A stretch of DNA of 64,000 bases from Strix aluco (GCF_031877795.1 NC_133932.1:19222180-19286179); one strand, 5' to 3'. Positions 1 through 12,640 are shown, counted from the first letter of the stretch. Made by a program: numbers and translations. Notes: generated by a model not told the origin, from the letters alone.

Positions 1-3000
1 AATCTGTCAGTTAACTTTGGAAAGCAAAGATCTATGTTACTGTTAATAATGAAACTATCAGAAAGATTACAGCTTAATTTTCAGATGCCGTTTTTGCCAG
101 TTTCAAATTATTTTGAAACTAAACATGCATAAATCTTGCATAGAAGTCCACAGAATATTTTTCAGATAATTTTGGTATCATAGTTAATATTTAATATTAA
201 CTCTGTCTTCAACATTTACATCTATGTCTAACATCAAACAAAAATGATAAAATGTATTTAACAGGTTCCAGTGTTTAATACCATCTGTGTCCAAAAATAT
301 ATAAAAAGAATGGTCCCCTTTATAAAAATAGAAGCGTGAGCATTAAAAAGCATGGAAATAATTAGCTGTGGTAACTGTAAAAAATATTCCCTTTGTTTGT
401 ATTCTTACCTGTCAAAAAGTGTTACTTGTAAAAATACACCCTGCCCATTTTACTCACCTTAATGCTGACCCACAAGACCTTCTAATGAGTTCTAAACACA
501 CTCATTGCTGAAGAGAAACCTACAGCCTCTTTCTCAGTGTTTGATGGCAGCACAGAATATTTGCATGTTTTCCACCTTTTGATACCCATCAAGTGTTTGT
601 CACAAAACCAGAACTAGACAGTAGTAATAGGCCTTTTTGTTAGCAGACTCAGGGCTTCATCTGCACAGGAACTAAGCTAATGTTCCTATTCTTGCGGGTT
701 GAAATAGGTGGGACATTGATTTGCCAATGTGAAAAGAGTTATGCCGATTGCTAGAGCTGTTGCTATGTCCTTCGTCTAGATACAGACATTTAAAACATTT
801 CATGATTAATGTGGTTCTTCTTCAACCTTAAACTGGCAAAGCAAAAGGCATTTAAAAGATGCTAACATGTACAGTCTTCACATATTAGATAACTTTGTAT
901 TACCAGGAAAAATGTAACACTTCCTCCCTTTTAGGTATATGGATATCTAATTCCTCTGTTCAGAGATAGGTGCTATGCAAGTAGCAAAGCGGGAACTAAA
1001 ATAAATTAAAAAAATGAGAAACGAAAAAGCTCTAATTCTTCCTTTGAGACTTGATTCCCATTGCAGTATTAGACACTTATCACATCTTTACTCTTGCTTC
1101 TTAGACTCTAAAAATAATACTTGCCTCGCAAGGGATACTAATGAGGCAATATTTGCAGTTTACTTTTAAAATGTGCTGGTATTAATGAGAAATTATAATT
1201 ATCCCAGTACCAGATGGCATTTCTCTTCATACTGAAATGTTCCTTTTGAACAAGAGAGGAAACAAAATGCACTGTAACTCCTTTTTCATAGACATGGTAA
1301 AATAGAGTCTGTCAGAGAAAATACAATCTCTGGAAAATTGTTACTTTTCATTTTTTTCCTGAATAAATTATTTCTGAAAAACCTCATCAGCTCTCTATTG
1401 TGTCGAGCAAATGCTATATTTGTAGACAAGCTTTCCCTTTGCCTTAAGAACAAAATACTTTTCATAAAGTCAGCATTTGCAACAGGTACAGTTAAATGTA
1501 AAGACTGATATGTGCATTTCTGGGCCGCTAAAGATTGCCTCTTCAGTGACAAGTACCAGCTAAGCTGTACCCCAACTAACAAGTACCTATGTTTCATAAA
1601 GCTACTTTTGTCAAACTGCTTGAGATTTGATAGTTTTGCAAATAACATTTCATGCGCGTGGGGTTGAATTTCACCCATCCTGAGTCTGTAACAGGAGCAA
1701 TCTCAGGGGCATATTCATGGTTAGGAGGTAGGGCTTTGGAGGGAATATTTCTCTGACAATCTGATGGTATTTTTTTCCTATAGCAGCCATTTTAGCAGCC
1801 TGGATTTTTGGACCATTGAAGTAAAATCCCAGGGAGATAAACAAGTAGCCAGAAAGACAGGTGGAAGCATTATCATATTGACTTATCATTTACTGCTAGA
1901 TATCACCTCTGTGTGTGCATGACCAGTCCTGTCTGCACATATGTGATCTGTCAGTACTCACAGGTGCATAATATTCAGCTCCCTATGGCAAGTAACGCTG
2001 CCTTTGGAGCAGCCTGTACTTCCCAGTGCTGTTGCCGATGGGTCTGATGGGTCTGAAGCTTACCCCGTGCAAATCCAGTTCCCTGCCACATTGCAAACAC
2101 TCATTTTTCATGCCAGAATACAAGAGGGCTATACACTGTAAGACCAGGTCACCTCATTTTATAAAACTCAGACACCCAGCTGTGTACAGCTATAAGAGTC
2201 TTGTTCCATCTTCTCCCATGCCATGAAGGGGAGCTAAGGTAGCTTCATTACTCTTATTTATTTGCATAATGCTTGCAGCATAAGCATTAGGCATTGCCGA
2301 ACAGAGACAACAACATTAATTCAGAATTCAAAAAGAGAATGAGGATATATTCCAGGATAATAAGATTGAATATATTGAAGCTACAGCTAGTGCTATAAAA
2401 CACTGATTTGCTGTAAACAGTTTAATGTACCCCTTCCAGCTGCATTAATATGTCTGCAGCACGTACATACATCTGTGTGAAAATGATAAATGTCTCCTTA
2501 AAGCAGAGTGGGTATAAATGCAGTAGGTATGTTTCTCATAAGTGCACTGTGTTATTATAAATATTGTGTACAATCATTTGTACTTTAGAGAACATTTTAG
2601 CATTGGCTGGATTTTTATGTGGAAGGGTTATGTGTGTGTGGTAGGGTTGGTCTTTTTCCTAGCTTTGTTTTTGATCAACCACTTATTATCTTTCCATTCT
2701 TTTATATACAAGAAACCCTGACTATGTCATTTCTATCATCATCCCCACTGCTACCACCTCATTGCAGAACCGAGTCACCTTTCCCCTTGTTTTTTAAATC
2801 CTACATAGAATGAATCCAGATAGCTTTTCATGGACCTTACCTACTTTTGCTACCTCCTGTCACACAGAGCTGCTAATGCCCTTTTCAGACAATGTTTTTT
2901 GTTACCAGTGTTACTAAAAACAAGCCTACCTTCAACTGATCAAATGTAATTTTTCATACATGTGATTTATCGGTGACATCAGATCTATTTCTTTCCAAAT

Positions 3001-3697
3001 CCTGACTAAACACATTTTCCATATCTGCTGAAAGTTTTGCTCACTTTAAGGTATACAGTAACACCATAATTTTATTAACTTTTGTGTAGCCATAAACAGC
3101 TTGGACATCCAGGTTTCTGAGAGAGGCTGTGAAAAATAATGTTGTGCCTTGCTGTAACTCAGCATATGGGACATTGTCTGAATTAATCATACTCTAATGA
3201 TCAACAGAAACATATTATCACCACGTAAATTTGCCAGGCACTGCAGTGTGCATTTGTAGTGCTTGACTGTATCATGACATTGCCACACACTAACACTTTG
3301 TCAGGATGCAACATATTGGAGCATCCCAGTATGCAGCGGCCATACAAGGTTTGTTCATGGCCCTGTGACCTCATTCAGTACAAAATCAACCTGAAGTGGA
3401 TGAAAAAGGCAGTGATACTGGTTCTTTCTTCTCCTCCTCCTTTCTTGGCTGTTTGAAGAGGATGGCCAGAGAGCTTTAAAAAGTGCCTACTGTGTTTCAT
3501 ATGCCTGCAAAACACTTCACATCTCCTCTGGTCACACTCCTGTCAAGCCCAATTCTCTGCATGAAGCCCCAGCAACACATAAAGTGAGGGTGGCTGTGCC
3601 ATTAATTGTTATTACTGGTTTCTAATTGTCAACTTCACACTGTCCTTTCAACATTTAACTCTAATGTCCAGTAACCATATGCATTGTATTTCTTTAG
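1..3697 (+). other. EPHA6: EPHA6 intron (partial, 3' part)
   Basis: This is AT-rich non-coding sequence upstream of the first EPHA6 exon in the window, ending in the acceptor tttctttag at 3689-3697. I looked for the preceding kinase exon (the Ser-Tyr-Gly-Glu-Arg-Pro-Tyr-Trp segment of Eph kinases) and did not find it, so that exon must lie left of the window. The short open frames here (for example 1286-1889 on the minus strand and 2026-2226 on the plus strand) have no recognisable domains and no splice context. I recognise no repeat here. Confidence 0.8.
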
Positions 3698-3891
3698 GTT
3701 ATACTGTCTATTGAAGAAGGTTACAGGCTTCCAGCTCCCATGGGCTGCCCAGCTTCTCTTCACCAGCTAATGCTTCACTGCTGGCAAAAGGAGAGGAACC
3801 ACCGTCCAAAATTTAGTGACATTGTCAGCTTCCTAGACAAACTGATCCGCAATCCGAGCACCCTTCATACCCTAGTGGAGGACATACTTGT
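3698..3891 (+). CDS. EPHA6: EPHA6 exon: end of tyrosine kinase domain
   Basis: The acceptor is tttctttag|GTT and the donor is CTTGT|gtaaga. The exon starts in phase 0 with Val-Ile-Leu and runs through [13 protein letters not shown], the conserved [19 protein letters not shown] block (kinase subdomain XI, whose Arg packs against the catalytic core) and [16 protein letters not shown]. It ends after two bases of a Val codon. A run of about 16 T lies 20 bases past the donor. Confidence 0.95.
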
Positions 3892-6800
3892 GTAAGACTC
3901 TTTACAATACCTTTTTTTTTTTTTTTTGTATAACACATGGTGGCTGTCATTAGACGTTTTAGGGCATTAAGTAGGGGTGGGAGAGAGCTGCAGAGTTCTG
4001 AACTCACAAAGTTATGGGGGTTCAGATAACTTTAAGCCCCTTTAAAAGTTTGATTTATTGTTAATACACTGTTGCATAAAGACTTTTTCTCAAGTCGTGC
4101 AGATTATGTTAGGCATTTTTCTTTTTTTTGTCTGAACCCTGTTTGTGCACTGTCTATCCTTAATCTTTGTGAATCTCCTGGGGTTTTGGGTGTTTTGGTT
4201 TTTTTTTTGTGCTTCTCCTATGTGCTTGTTTTCTCTTTGTAATTTTTTCCTCTATTCAACAGCCTGTCTCTCCATCTGACAGTGCTCAAGCAATTTCTGA
4301 ACTGCCTTGGGGCAATTTCCTGCAGAAAGTAGTTGTGTCTTAGCTTGCTAAATTTTTATTTATCTGCAGAAGAATGGCAACAGTGACCAAATAAGAGATT
4401 ATGCTATTACCATTCCACAACAAATTCTTGATGGTGTTGCCTAAGTTTTTTCTATTAATCATATTACAGAAATGAATGCAGCTACAGAAGAAGCAAGGCT
4501 ATGGTGGAAGAATTTGTCAATTTTTGTAGGCTTATTAATCCAAGCTGTCCCTGGATATCAGCTAAAATCAGTGAAGGTCCAGGTGGCCTCACTCTCTTCA
4601 TTAGCTGAAATTCACCTTAAGAGAAAGGTGCTTTCATGGAGACCCCCTGGGTTTATAAGGGGTTCTCAAGGCCTAGGTGGGTCTTGTGAAGAATCTCAGT
4701 AGGTTAAGAGTTTTTTTTATATGGTCTGGAGAAGGGCTAAGCATACAAGGCAAAGACTGAGACTGGTATCTTGCTATGGGAAAGGCTGAATGGAGAGGTT
4801 ACTTGGAAAGCCTAAGACTTAGGGCTACAGTCATTTCATCTACCACAAACTAGTGGGACTTGTGGGATTTAAAGTCTGTGCACTAGTTAGTGACATCTGT
4901 GTGTATGTGCGTATAAATGTATATGTGACTTGTACCTGGGTCACTTTATTTAGCATCAGAGCAATGCATTTTTATCTATTCTTATTTTAAAACATTAGGT
5001 AAGATCTAAAAACTTATGCCTGTTTTCTTGCAGTGAAGCTCTTATGAAGTTCATCTGCTTGGGAAAGCTTTTCCGTTCATTTGGGAATGCTTAATGCAGT
5101 CAGTCTGAATGATTATTGTGTTACTGTTAACTTATGAGGTCAGCAGTTATTCTACAGAACTGTACAATCATAGAGTAATTCAGGTTGGAAGGGACCTTGG
5201 TAGGTCTTTAATTGAAGCTTGTATTTACCGGTGTTCTCCTGTCCTTCAGTTTCTCTATCACTTTGATAATATAAATGAAAAACAGTGTGTTTAACATATT
5301 TGAATCTGTGTGGTTGAAACTCAGTATGTTATGATATTAGGGCGTGTTGCTTCCTACATTATATAGTCATGTTCCATCAGTTAATGTTGGCTGGCTTTTG
5401 CTGTAGAAATTTTCATTTTAAATAAATTATATCTTTTCCATAAAGGCTATCATAAAGCTTTCATAAATAGCAGTGTGGGTTTTTTGCATTCTGTTCCTAC
5501 AGTTTCTCTACACAAAATGTACAAAGTCAATGAAACAGTGAGCCTTCACTAGTGTGGCACATAACAGAAGACTGGAAATATATGCCCCAAAATTGGAATC
5601 TTTTTTTTCTATCTTTCTGTTTCAGTTGCGATAATATTAGGGAAGAGAACTCAAACAGAAATGTGACTAAACTAGCTCCTTCATTTTTATTTGAAATGCT
5701 ATGTAAAAGCAAAGATATAAAATTTCATTTTTTGCTTCTTCTAGGGCTAGCTTTAAGTCTTTTAACACTGTAATGAATTTTCAAATTGTATCTCACATTA
5801 AATTTTGTTTGTCGTCTGACTACTGTATATAGAAATTATTATCAACCTGAACATGTAAGATCTTGTAAAGAAACACTTTGTGGGAACTAAAATAAGAGCA
5901 GTGGGAGAGGTCAGTTTCTTGGTTTGTTAACTGAGCTGTAGTGCTTCAAAAAATATGTGTTGTTTCAGTAGTGCAACTCGGCAGACTGACATGATTTGTA
6001 AGTTTTAGACAATGGGTTAAAGAGGTCCTCCATTAAGATCTGACTTTTACAGCTTAGGCTCCTCTCTCATTCCATCTACCTTTTAATAAAAACAGTGCAT
6101 ACCAGAGTGAGTAAATTAAGTGTCATATTTTGTACTGTTTTGGTAATCTCCGCGTTTTGTTTTCACAGAATGCCAGATTCACCTGGTGAAGTTCCAGAAT
6201 ATCCTTTGTTTGTTTCAGTCAGTGACTGGCTGGACTCCATAAAAATGGGTCAGTATAAAAATAACTTCATGGCAGCAGGTTTCACAACTTTGGATATGGT
6301 TTCAAGAATGAGTATTGAGTAAGTATGTTAATCTATTATCCCTACAGTGACTAATCTATCTGAATTTGTTTGGATGCTGCAGTGATGTAATTATCATGAT
6401 GTATGGCACAGTACTTTCATTTCCTTTCCTACCTAAGCTAATAAAAGACAAATACTTCTTTTTACCAAAACAACACAGGAGAAAGATATGATTAAGAGAC
6501 CCAGAACTGATGGTTTCATTCTGTGACCACACCAAATGCCACCAAAGGTCAGGCAGTGAGCATCCTTAAATGTTTCTTGTGGAATCAGTTTTGATCTAGA
6601 CACTGAAATCAGTGGCAAAAATCTTTTCTTACTTTGCTATGAACATCATCAAGCCCATGTCAGTCCTCATGAGGAAGTTGTTCCACTTGCTGCCCTTCTT
6701 CAGCCATCTCTGACACCACTCTCTATCTTTTTTTGAAATGAAAACCCTAATGAAATCCACAGTTGGGCATGCTATGGATTAATACAGTAGTATAATGATA

Positions 6801-9366
6801 CAATCTATTTTGTTCTGTATTCTCTTCCCATTAATTCCTAATTTTTTATTTGATGCTGTGACCATCTGCATTAATAATGGTAATGGTCAGTTAAGATTCA
6901 ATAATTTTACAGGTGAGGTTAGGACTGGTTTTCTCCCATGTGTATCACTTTATATTCACCTACATTGAATTTCATCTGCTGCTTTATGGCATAGTCACTT
7001 TGTTTTATAAGATCCTTCTAAAACTCTTCACAGCTGGCCCTTTCCCTTACTACCCTGAACAATTCAGTCTCACCAACTGACATTTTCACCTGTGTGCTCA
7101 CCTGTTTTTCCAGACGATTTACTGATTTGTTGAGCAGTAATGTTCAGCATTATCCCAGCATTGGTTCCTACAGATTTCTATGGATGACTACATTGTAAAA
7201 TCTGACAATTTACTCCTAACCTCCTGTCTTTAAACCAGTTACTTAGTCACACAAAGACCTTCTTATGCCATAGCTCCTTATTTTCCTTATGAAGCTCTGA
7301 TGAAGAATCTTCTCTAAAGCTTTTGGAAATACAAGTGGGGTGTATCAAATGAATCACTTTCACCTGTATATTTTCCTCCATTGGAAACCCAATAACTTCA
7401 TAAAACAGGACTTCTCTTTGCAAAAGCCATGGTGACTCAAGTAGATCATTTATCCAAGAATCCAATAATTCTGTACTTTACTGTAGTTTCTATTATGCCC
7501 TGTAATGGTTTCAGACTCACAAGTCTGTGGTTACCCAGATTTTCCCTGGAAACTTTTTATTTTGTTTCACACCACTCTCCATGCCTCAGGCACCAAGATG
7601 TTTTTAGGCACATGGAACACAGCCGATAACTCCCTCTCTCACATTCCTGTTAGTAATTCCACTATTTCATCCTTAAGCTCTTTTAAAACTCTTGGCTAAC
7701 TATAGTCTTGTTCTGGAGATGGGTGGTTGTTTTTTCAGTTTGTCCTATAACCTCTCCTGCAATCACTTCAACTTCAGACAGATCTGTCAAGTCCCACATA
7801 AAGGTTCTGGCATGGGAGTCACTTTAGTTTTTTCCACAGTGAATGTTAACTCAAACAGTTTAGTCTTCCAACAGTGGCAAGTCCTTCAATGCTCTTTTAT
7901 ACCCAAATCATCGTTAGATTCTACAGAGCCTCTTGCAGGTTTCTTGTACCCAGCGAGTTTGCGGAAAGGTTTGTTATGAGTTTCATTATTAGGTGTCTTT
8001 TTTTCTGGTTGTTCCTCAAGTTCTTTTTTAGTCTGCTTTACTGTGCTTTTACAGATCATCTGTCTAAGGTTATCATCCTTTCTGCTTTCTTCCTTTTGAT
8101 ACTACTTCAGCTTTTTTTCCTTCTTTCTTCAAATAACTTCCATTACCCTAGGCCTGCTGGCTTCTTTCTCAGTTTTATCAAGCCTTTCTTGAGAAGTACT
8201 AAGCATTGTTCTTGCATTTCTAATACCACTCCCCCCTCCCCCCAAAGGTTTATTCTTTTAGCTGACTCTTTTTATCTTCTAAGATGCTCCATATTTTCAC
8301 ATAGTCCCTGCTGACCTTAAATGTTGTGTATCATGCCCCATGTGGACGTTAAGCCTAAGTACTGGATAGTTGCTGCTATCCGGTGGCTCTTTAGCTGGAG
8401 GACACAGAGGCAGGTATCTTGAACTGCAAATCTGAAACCCATAAAGGTCATGACTCATCCCATGAGCTCCTTTACTAACTATATCGTCAAACAGTTATTG
8501 AGGATAGCATAGACATTGCCTGTTTAGCTATGTCCCAGTGTGGGATTTGGACAATTGACAAGGCATGTCTGAAGTTTCCTGCCCTCACCACCTCTGTGAT
8601 CCTTCTCAGCATCTTGCATTTGGTGATGTTTAGAGAACAACTAAACTACTGGGTTGTGCTGGATGCTGAGGGCTGCTGACTTCATTCCTGTCAAAAAGTC
8701 AAGCTCTGTGGGTGAGCTACCCACTCTGGGGTGCGGGTCTAGATGAGATGAAGGGAAACCAGGAAGGAAATCTGGGTCAGGCTGGAAGATGCACCGGTAT
8801 TCTGATCTTTAGACCATCTCTCACCACCATTCCCCAAATCATCAGAAGCACAGCCTCTCTTATTTCTACCTCGGGACTACAAGAATGAGTGTATCAGCCC
8901 TGTTCCTTTGCAAGTATGAGTGGGAAACATTTGCTATTAACACATTACTAAAAATGGGCTATTAGAACCACCTCTCAGGTTCCTCCTCGAGATTTGGGAA
9001 AATTACTTGACTGTTAGTATCACAAAAGATACCAGTGCTCTAACTACATTTTTTTTTTTTCCTTAAATTACTATCTTTAAAAATTTGGAATTGACAGGTG
9101 CAGAAAACTTGAATGTTTGCAGCTTTCTTATATGTCCCACTCAGGAAGGTAAACTGTCCTGAAGAAGAGCAATTCGTTATATATTTATTCTCTTTTGTGT
9201 ACAAGAGGCTTTACTATACTTGCATCCAAGATGAAACTTTTTATCTTGCAGTGACATTAGAAGAATTGGAGTTGTACTCATTGGACACCAGAGACGAATA
9301 GTCAGCAGTTTACAGACTTTGCGGTTACACATGATGCACATACAGGAGAAAGGATTTCATGTATGA
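3698..9366 (+). CDS. EPHA6: Ephrin type-A receptor 6, 3' end of the coding sequence (three exons)
   Basis: EPHA6 is a plasma-membrane receptor tyrosine kinase for GPI-anchored ephrin-A ligands, used in axon guidance and cell sorting. The visible exons 3698-3891, 6169-6318 and 9252-9366 join in frame (194+150+115 nt) to give the last 152 residues and a TGA stop at 9364-9366. In order they encode the final helices of the kinase C-lobe (with the [10 protein letters not shown] motif of subdomain XI), a linker ([12 protein letters not shown]), a complete SAM domain ([18 protein letters not shown] to [11 protein letters not shown]), and a tail ending GFHV that resembles a C-terminal PDZ ligand. Junctions are consistent: GT|A splits Val and GA|T splits Asp. 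The identification rests on near identity to the vertebrate EPHA6 tail as I know it and on the adjacent ARL6. EPHA3, EPHA5 and EPHA7 are less likely because of the linker, the tail and the synteny. The receptor ectodomain, membrane segment and most of the kinase lie left of the window. Confidence 0.95.
3892..6168 (+). other. EPHA6: EPHA6 intron
   Basis: This is the intron between the kinase and SAM exons, with donor gtaaga and acceptor gttttcacag. It contains poly-T near 3911-3927 and a small CR1 3'-end fragment around 5164-5205 on the minus strand. I see no further exon. The open frames at 4472-4702 and 5552-5773 lack domains and are taken as chance. Confidence 0.85.
5164..5205 (-). repeat. 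CR1 LINE 3'-end fragment
   Basis: The string caggttggaagggacctt, preceded by caatcatagag, is the reverse complement of the conserved CR1 3' tail (the aggtcccttccaacct block followed by the ATTCTATG-type octamer). Only about 40 bp is recognisable, so this is a short, old, 5'-truncated insertion or remnant. Confidence 0.7.
6169..6318 (+). CDS. EPHA6: EPHA6 exon: SAM domain, first part
   Basis: The acceptor is gttttcacag|A and the donor is ATTGA|gtaagt. The exon encodes the kinase-SAM linker ([14 protein letters not shown]) and the first SAM helices ([15 protein letters not shown], then [15 protein letters not shown]). The first base completes the Val codon begun in the previous exon, and the last two bases begin an Asp codon. 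The 150-nt length keeps the phase and fits the conserved Eph SAM exon structure. Confidence 0.95.
6319..9251 (+). other. EPHA6: EPHA6 last intron
   Basis: This intron is bounded by gtaagt and ttatcttgcag. About 6640-8310 is occupied by an old antisense LINE relic (separate entry). The remainder, 8320-9250, shows nothing I recognise apart from poly-T near 9049-9060. Confidence 0.85.
6640..8310 (-). mobile_element. Ancient CR1/L3-clade LINE relic, antisense
   Basis: Reverse-complement reading gives a decayed non-LTR reverse transcriptase. Around 6935-6985 the minus strand encodes QMKFNV followed by KVIHMG, which matches the QMKFNVDKCKVMH(L/I)G block at the C-terminal end of CR1/L3-type RT palms. 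It is preceded by a decayed E-E-F-x-K-D-L segment near 7000-7030. Around 7290-7390 lies VKVIHLI...KSF, the worn counterpart of VDVVYLDFSKAF. Further left in element order (7950-8310 on the plus strand) is the low-complexity Lys/Arg-rich linker between endonuclease and RT, seen as T-rich plus-strand sequence. Frames are interrupted by stops and frameshifts, so the element is inactive. Edges are approximate and the family name is an inference. Confidence 0.65.
9252..9366 (+). CDS. EPHA6: EPHA6 terminal coding exon: end of SAM domain and C-terminal tail
   Basis: The acceptor is ttatcttgcag|TGACATTAG. The exon completes the split Asp and encodes [17 protein letters not shown], then [20 protein letters not shown] and TGA at 9364-9366. 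The RIG(V/I)xLxGHQ(R/K)(R/K)I motif is the hallmark last helix of Eph SAM domains. The terminal G-F-H-V is a potential PDZ-binding tail. Confidence 0.95.
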
Positions 9367-9833
9367 AAGTACTAGAATCAACTGTGTTTTGTGCCTCAGC
9401 ATTTCTAAAACAGAAAAATATTCTCATTCTTCCCTTCTGCTCTTCCCAACTTCAAGAACTGCAGTCTCCTGTTCAGACTATAAAAGTACTTCTATGTTAA
9501 TGCTTCCAAACTGGAATTTTTAATCACACTGCATAGCTCCTCCGCCAGTTATCTGCCGATAAAATCCTGGCCTACTGCAAGACACTTGCTACACACTGAT
9601 GAATAGCTCAGCATGGATGTGTAACTTTGTATAACAGTATTTGGGAAACTTTCATGAACTTACTTGAAAGTAGTAATCTCTTTGGCCTGGTGTGGCTTCT
9701 TTATCGATGTATTTAGAGTTTGCTGGTAGATCAAAAAGTATTTGACTTCTTTCATGTTTTGTGACCATGTAACTTCCAATACCAAATGTGCAATCAAAAA
9801 GAAGTTTGACATAAATATTTATTTTATCTCTTA

Positions 9834-9839
9834 ATTAAA
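9834..9839 (+). terminator. EPHA6: Candidate EPHA6 polyadenylation signal (ATTAAA)
   Basis: This is the ATTAAA variant hexamer about 470 bases past the EPHA6 stop, in an AT-rich context. An alternative AATAAA lies at 12616-12621. Which is used cannot be decided without transcript ends. Confidence 0.35.
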
Positions 9840-11069
9840 TCCAAATATATAGGTCCTATTGTTATATTACTTTATAATAGTCTGAATGCTGGTAAAATGG
9901 TGCCTCAAACTGTTAGTATTGTTTGCAGAAATGACTGATGATTTTATGTAGCGAATTTTCATTGTGTGAATAATTGGGAGGATAGTGAGAGAAATCTGTT
10001 TGAAAACTTAAGGTCCTTGATTTTTAATTACTTTAGCACTCGACACTTTTTATGCTTTAAATTTTAGATTAGGTTGGAAAACTTGTTCATCCTTGGGATT
10101 CTTCACCACCCTAGGCCTTCCCTTTTTTTTTTTTTTTAATACTCAGCATTTGCTTCTACTACGTGGCAAATATTCACTGGAAAACTGATTGTAACGCTTC
10201 CATAACCACGTGTAAAACATGGTTGTCAGCTCTACTGTGGCCACATAGACTTCAAAAAGCTTTCTGTTCCAAAAATGCAGGCCTCCGCTGCTTGACCTAA
10301 GCATAATTTTCACTGGTGGTAGTAGACCTGAGGGGGCCAGCCATCAGTGGGGCGATGTGCTTATGCCCATGGGAGCAGGCCAGCCATATCATCCTCCAGT
10401 TGAGGGCAGTGCTACAACCGCCAACTAATGCTGGAAGTTACACGCTGCGGTATTCAGTTATCTTGTACATAGGCAGAAAAGGAGATGTAGGACAGCAGTG
10501 TAATAATATGTTGCCTTGAGTCTACTTCTAACTGCTTTTAGAAGTAAAAAGCAGACTCTGCTGAAATGGAGCTCTGGTTACTATGGGCTAGACCTTCATT
10601 TAGTACAGATATCTAAATGACATCGAAGACAATTACCTTTAGAACTCTTCAATAGCCATATTTACATGCAAGAAAATGTCTGCAAAGGCCTAACATAATA
10701 TTTGTACCTCTCTAAGACTTACAGCTTTCATGTTTTATTCAGACAACTTACACAGACGTGCTGGCTACATTTCCAAACTTTTGCATGGGATATGCGTTAC
10801 TGGGAACAGGGGAACCAGCGCATGTCTGTGTGCTGTAGAAGTCACACACAGATCTACATGCATGTCACATGTAAACTGCGTGCAGATGCTTTTGTTGATT
10901 TATACATAGTTTGGAGGACATTTTTGAGTTACGTGGCATTCCAATATACTCAAGCATTACAACTCTTCCGTTAAGACGTGCATTTGGGTAATTAGTATAA
11001 TATATGTGTATATCAAAATGAACTAACTACTTTATGTAATCATAATGATATTTACTGCTTAATTTACAG

Positions 11070-11187
11070 CCTGTAAATCAAAATGTATTTCCTAACTCTT
11101 GGAAAAGGCTGCCATTGTATACTGGTGGCAAAGAAGGAAAATCAGAAAACAACTCAGAAAAGATTATGCTTCCAGCCAGTTCACAGA
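11070..11187 (+). other. Unassigned exon-like block A
   Basis: This block is bounded by the acceptor-like gcttaatttacag and a strong donor-like cacaga|gtaaga. One frame (starting CCT GTA AAT) is open over all 118 bases; the other two contain stops. The translation is hydrophilic and Lys/Ser-rich, including FPNSWKRLPLYTGGKEGKSE. I recognise no family. It leaves one base of a codon at its 3' end, which does not fit the open frame of block B at 11695, so at least one junction or the whole model may be wrong. It could be part of an unannotated transcript, a decayed gene, or chance. Confidence 0.25.
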
Positions 11188-11694
11188 GTAAGACACGCAA
11201 GGCCTGATTCACTGTTGTCACTTTATGTTGGAATAACTGCATTAATTTAAGTGAGATAACGGTAGTGCGTTAAGTAAATTTCTTTTCTTTCATTAAAAAC
11301 AAAAAGAAAAGCCCAAACAGATTTAACTGAGGAACAAGTTTTCTAAAGATCAGGATTCACCGGTGTTCTACAATGCCAATTTGACAAGGTTGTTTAAAGA
11401 AAGGCAGCTCCAGTCCTGTGCTAGCTACAAAGGTAATTTTGCCAGCATGAGTAGTCCTGCTGAACTCAGTAGGACTGTACAAGCATGTGTGTTTTGCAGG
11501 ATCACAGGCCTTTAGTGGAAAAAAAAGCATTTGTTCTTTTCTGTGACTGTCACTTGAAAAATTATGCCCCAGTTCCACATCTGAATAATTTTCTGGTAAA
11601 TGTTCTCTTATGGAAAGAAAATCATACTTACCTGAAGCCTTTTAAAACATACTATCATCACAGAGTAATTTAAAAGTTGATTTTCCTTTATCAG

Positions 11695-11799
11695 TTTTGC
11701 CTGTCAAAATTATCTATTTTGCCTGTCATTGCTTCCGTGGCCAACAACGTGACATCTGTGGAAGGAGCCTCTTTCACAATTAAATACATTACCGAGGAG
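11695..11799 (+). other. Unassigned exon-like block B
   Basis: The acceptor-like ttttcctttatcag and the donor-like GAGGAG|gtatga frame exactly 35 open codons. The second half has a coding-like codon pattern, reading ASVANNVTSVEGASFTIKY and then ITEE. No known domain is recognised. The phase-0 end is compatible with block C at 13798. The first 45 bases contain a direct repeat of TTTTGCCTGTCA. Confidence 0.25.
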
Positions 11800-12640
11800 G
11801 TATGAGTCTGTTATTTGTTAATGGGGTTTCAAAATTACTCATCACTAATCCAAACCATGTATGTGCACTTTTAAATTCTCTTTTGCACGTTTTTTCATTC
11901 CTGGTAGTGTGGATGCAGAGCGGCATGTTATGTGCATGCAACCTGGATATATTTCATGGAAATTAATTTCCAAATTTATCACACTACTGAAAATATATTT
12001 TCAATAGAAAAAATATAACAATATTAAAACATTTATTAATCAGATCTATTTTTTATATAAACAAGAGTTTGGGTAACCAGAAGGAAAAGAACAAGGGATT
12101 GTTTGGGTGAGGACATGTATTAAAAACACTGTAAATCCAGGATTTTATGGGTTTATATGGCTTGGGTTTTTGTTGTTGTGGTGGTGCAGTATGACACTTC
12201 TATATCTTATCTTGATCAAATTTACATTTTCCCCATTTTGGAAACATTTTATTTGCTCTTGCTTCAATTCCAAGCCTAGTCTTGTTTGGTTTGGGGTTTT
12301 TTTGGTGGGGCGCAGGGATATGCCTGATTTTTTTCATTTAAAAACAAACAAAAAACCAACAGGTGTTATTTTTCAAATGTGAGCTTAATTCTGTGCAGGC
12401 CACAAGTGTATATGTGAAATTAAGAGTAACTTTCTTTATTACAGGGGATACTTTCTTCAGGTGAAAATTAGCTCTATTTAGTTATCCTGCATATTGCAGT
12501 GCGCAGTTAGAGTTTAAACTCAACAAATTTAAGCAAATCTAGTAGGCTGTTTTTGAGAATCTGGCCCACATTGCAGAGTGCTTCATGACAAAAAGTACTC
12601 ATTGAAAGTTCACAAAATAAAGTGTGCATGATATGCAAGC

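Larger units (their letters stand above)
9367..12640 (+). other. EPHA6: EPHA6 3'UTR and downstream flank
   Basis: Sequence after the EPHA6 stop. Candidate polyadenylation hexamers are ATTAAA at 9834-9839 and AATAAA at 12616-12621, so the UTR end is not fixed from sequence. The stretch 11070-11799 contains exon-like blocks described separately. A poly-T run lies at about 10121-10138. Confidence 0.5.

Noticed and set aside
7692-8314. Plus-strand open frames of 95 and 146 codons, the latter with hydrophobic stretches
   Set aside because: The hydrophobic residues come from the T-rich antisense of a Lys-rich LINE linker within the relic at 6640-8310.
10316-10519. 67-codon frame after EPHA6
   Set aside because: It starts with GTG, has no homology I recognise, and lies in likely 3'UTR or flank.
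12445-12460. 16-nt candidate microexon (acceptor ttctttattacag, donor gtgaaa)
   Set aside because: The acceptor looks good but the donor is weak, and inclusion would break the frame between blocks B and C. There is nothing else to support it.
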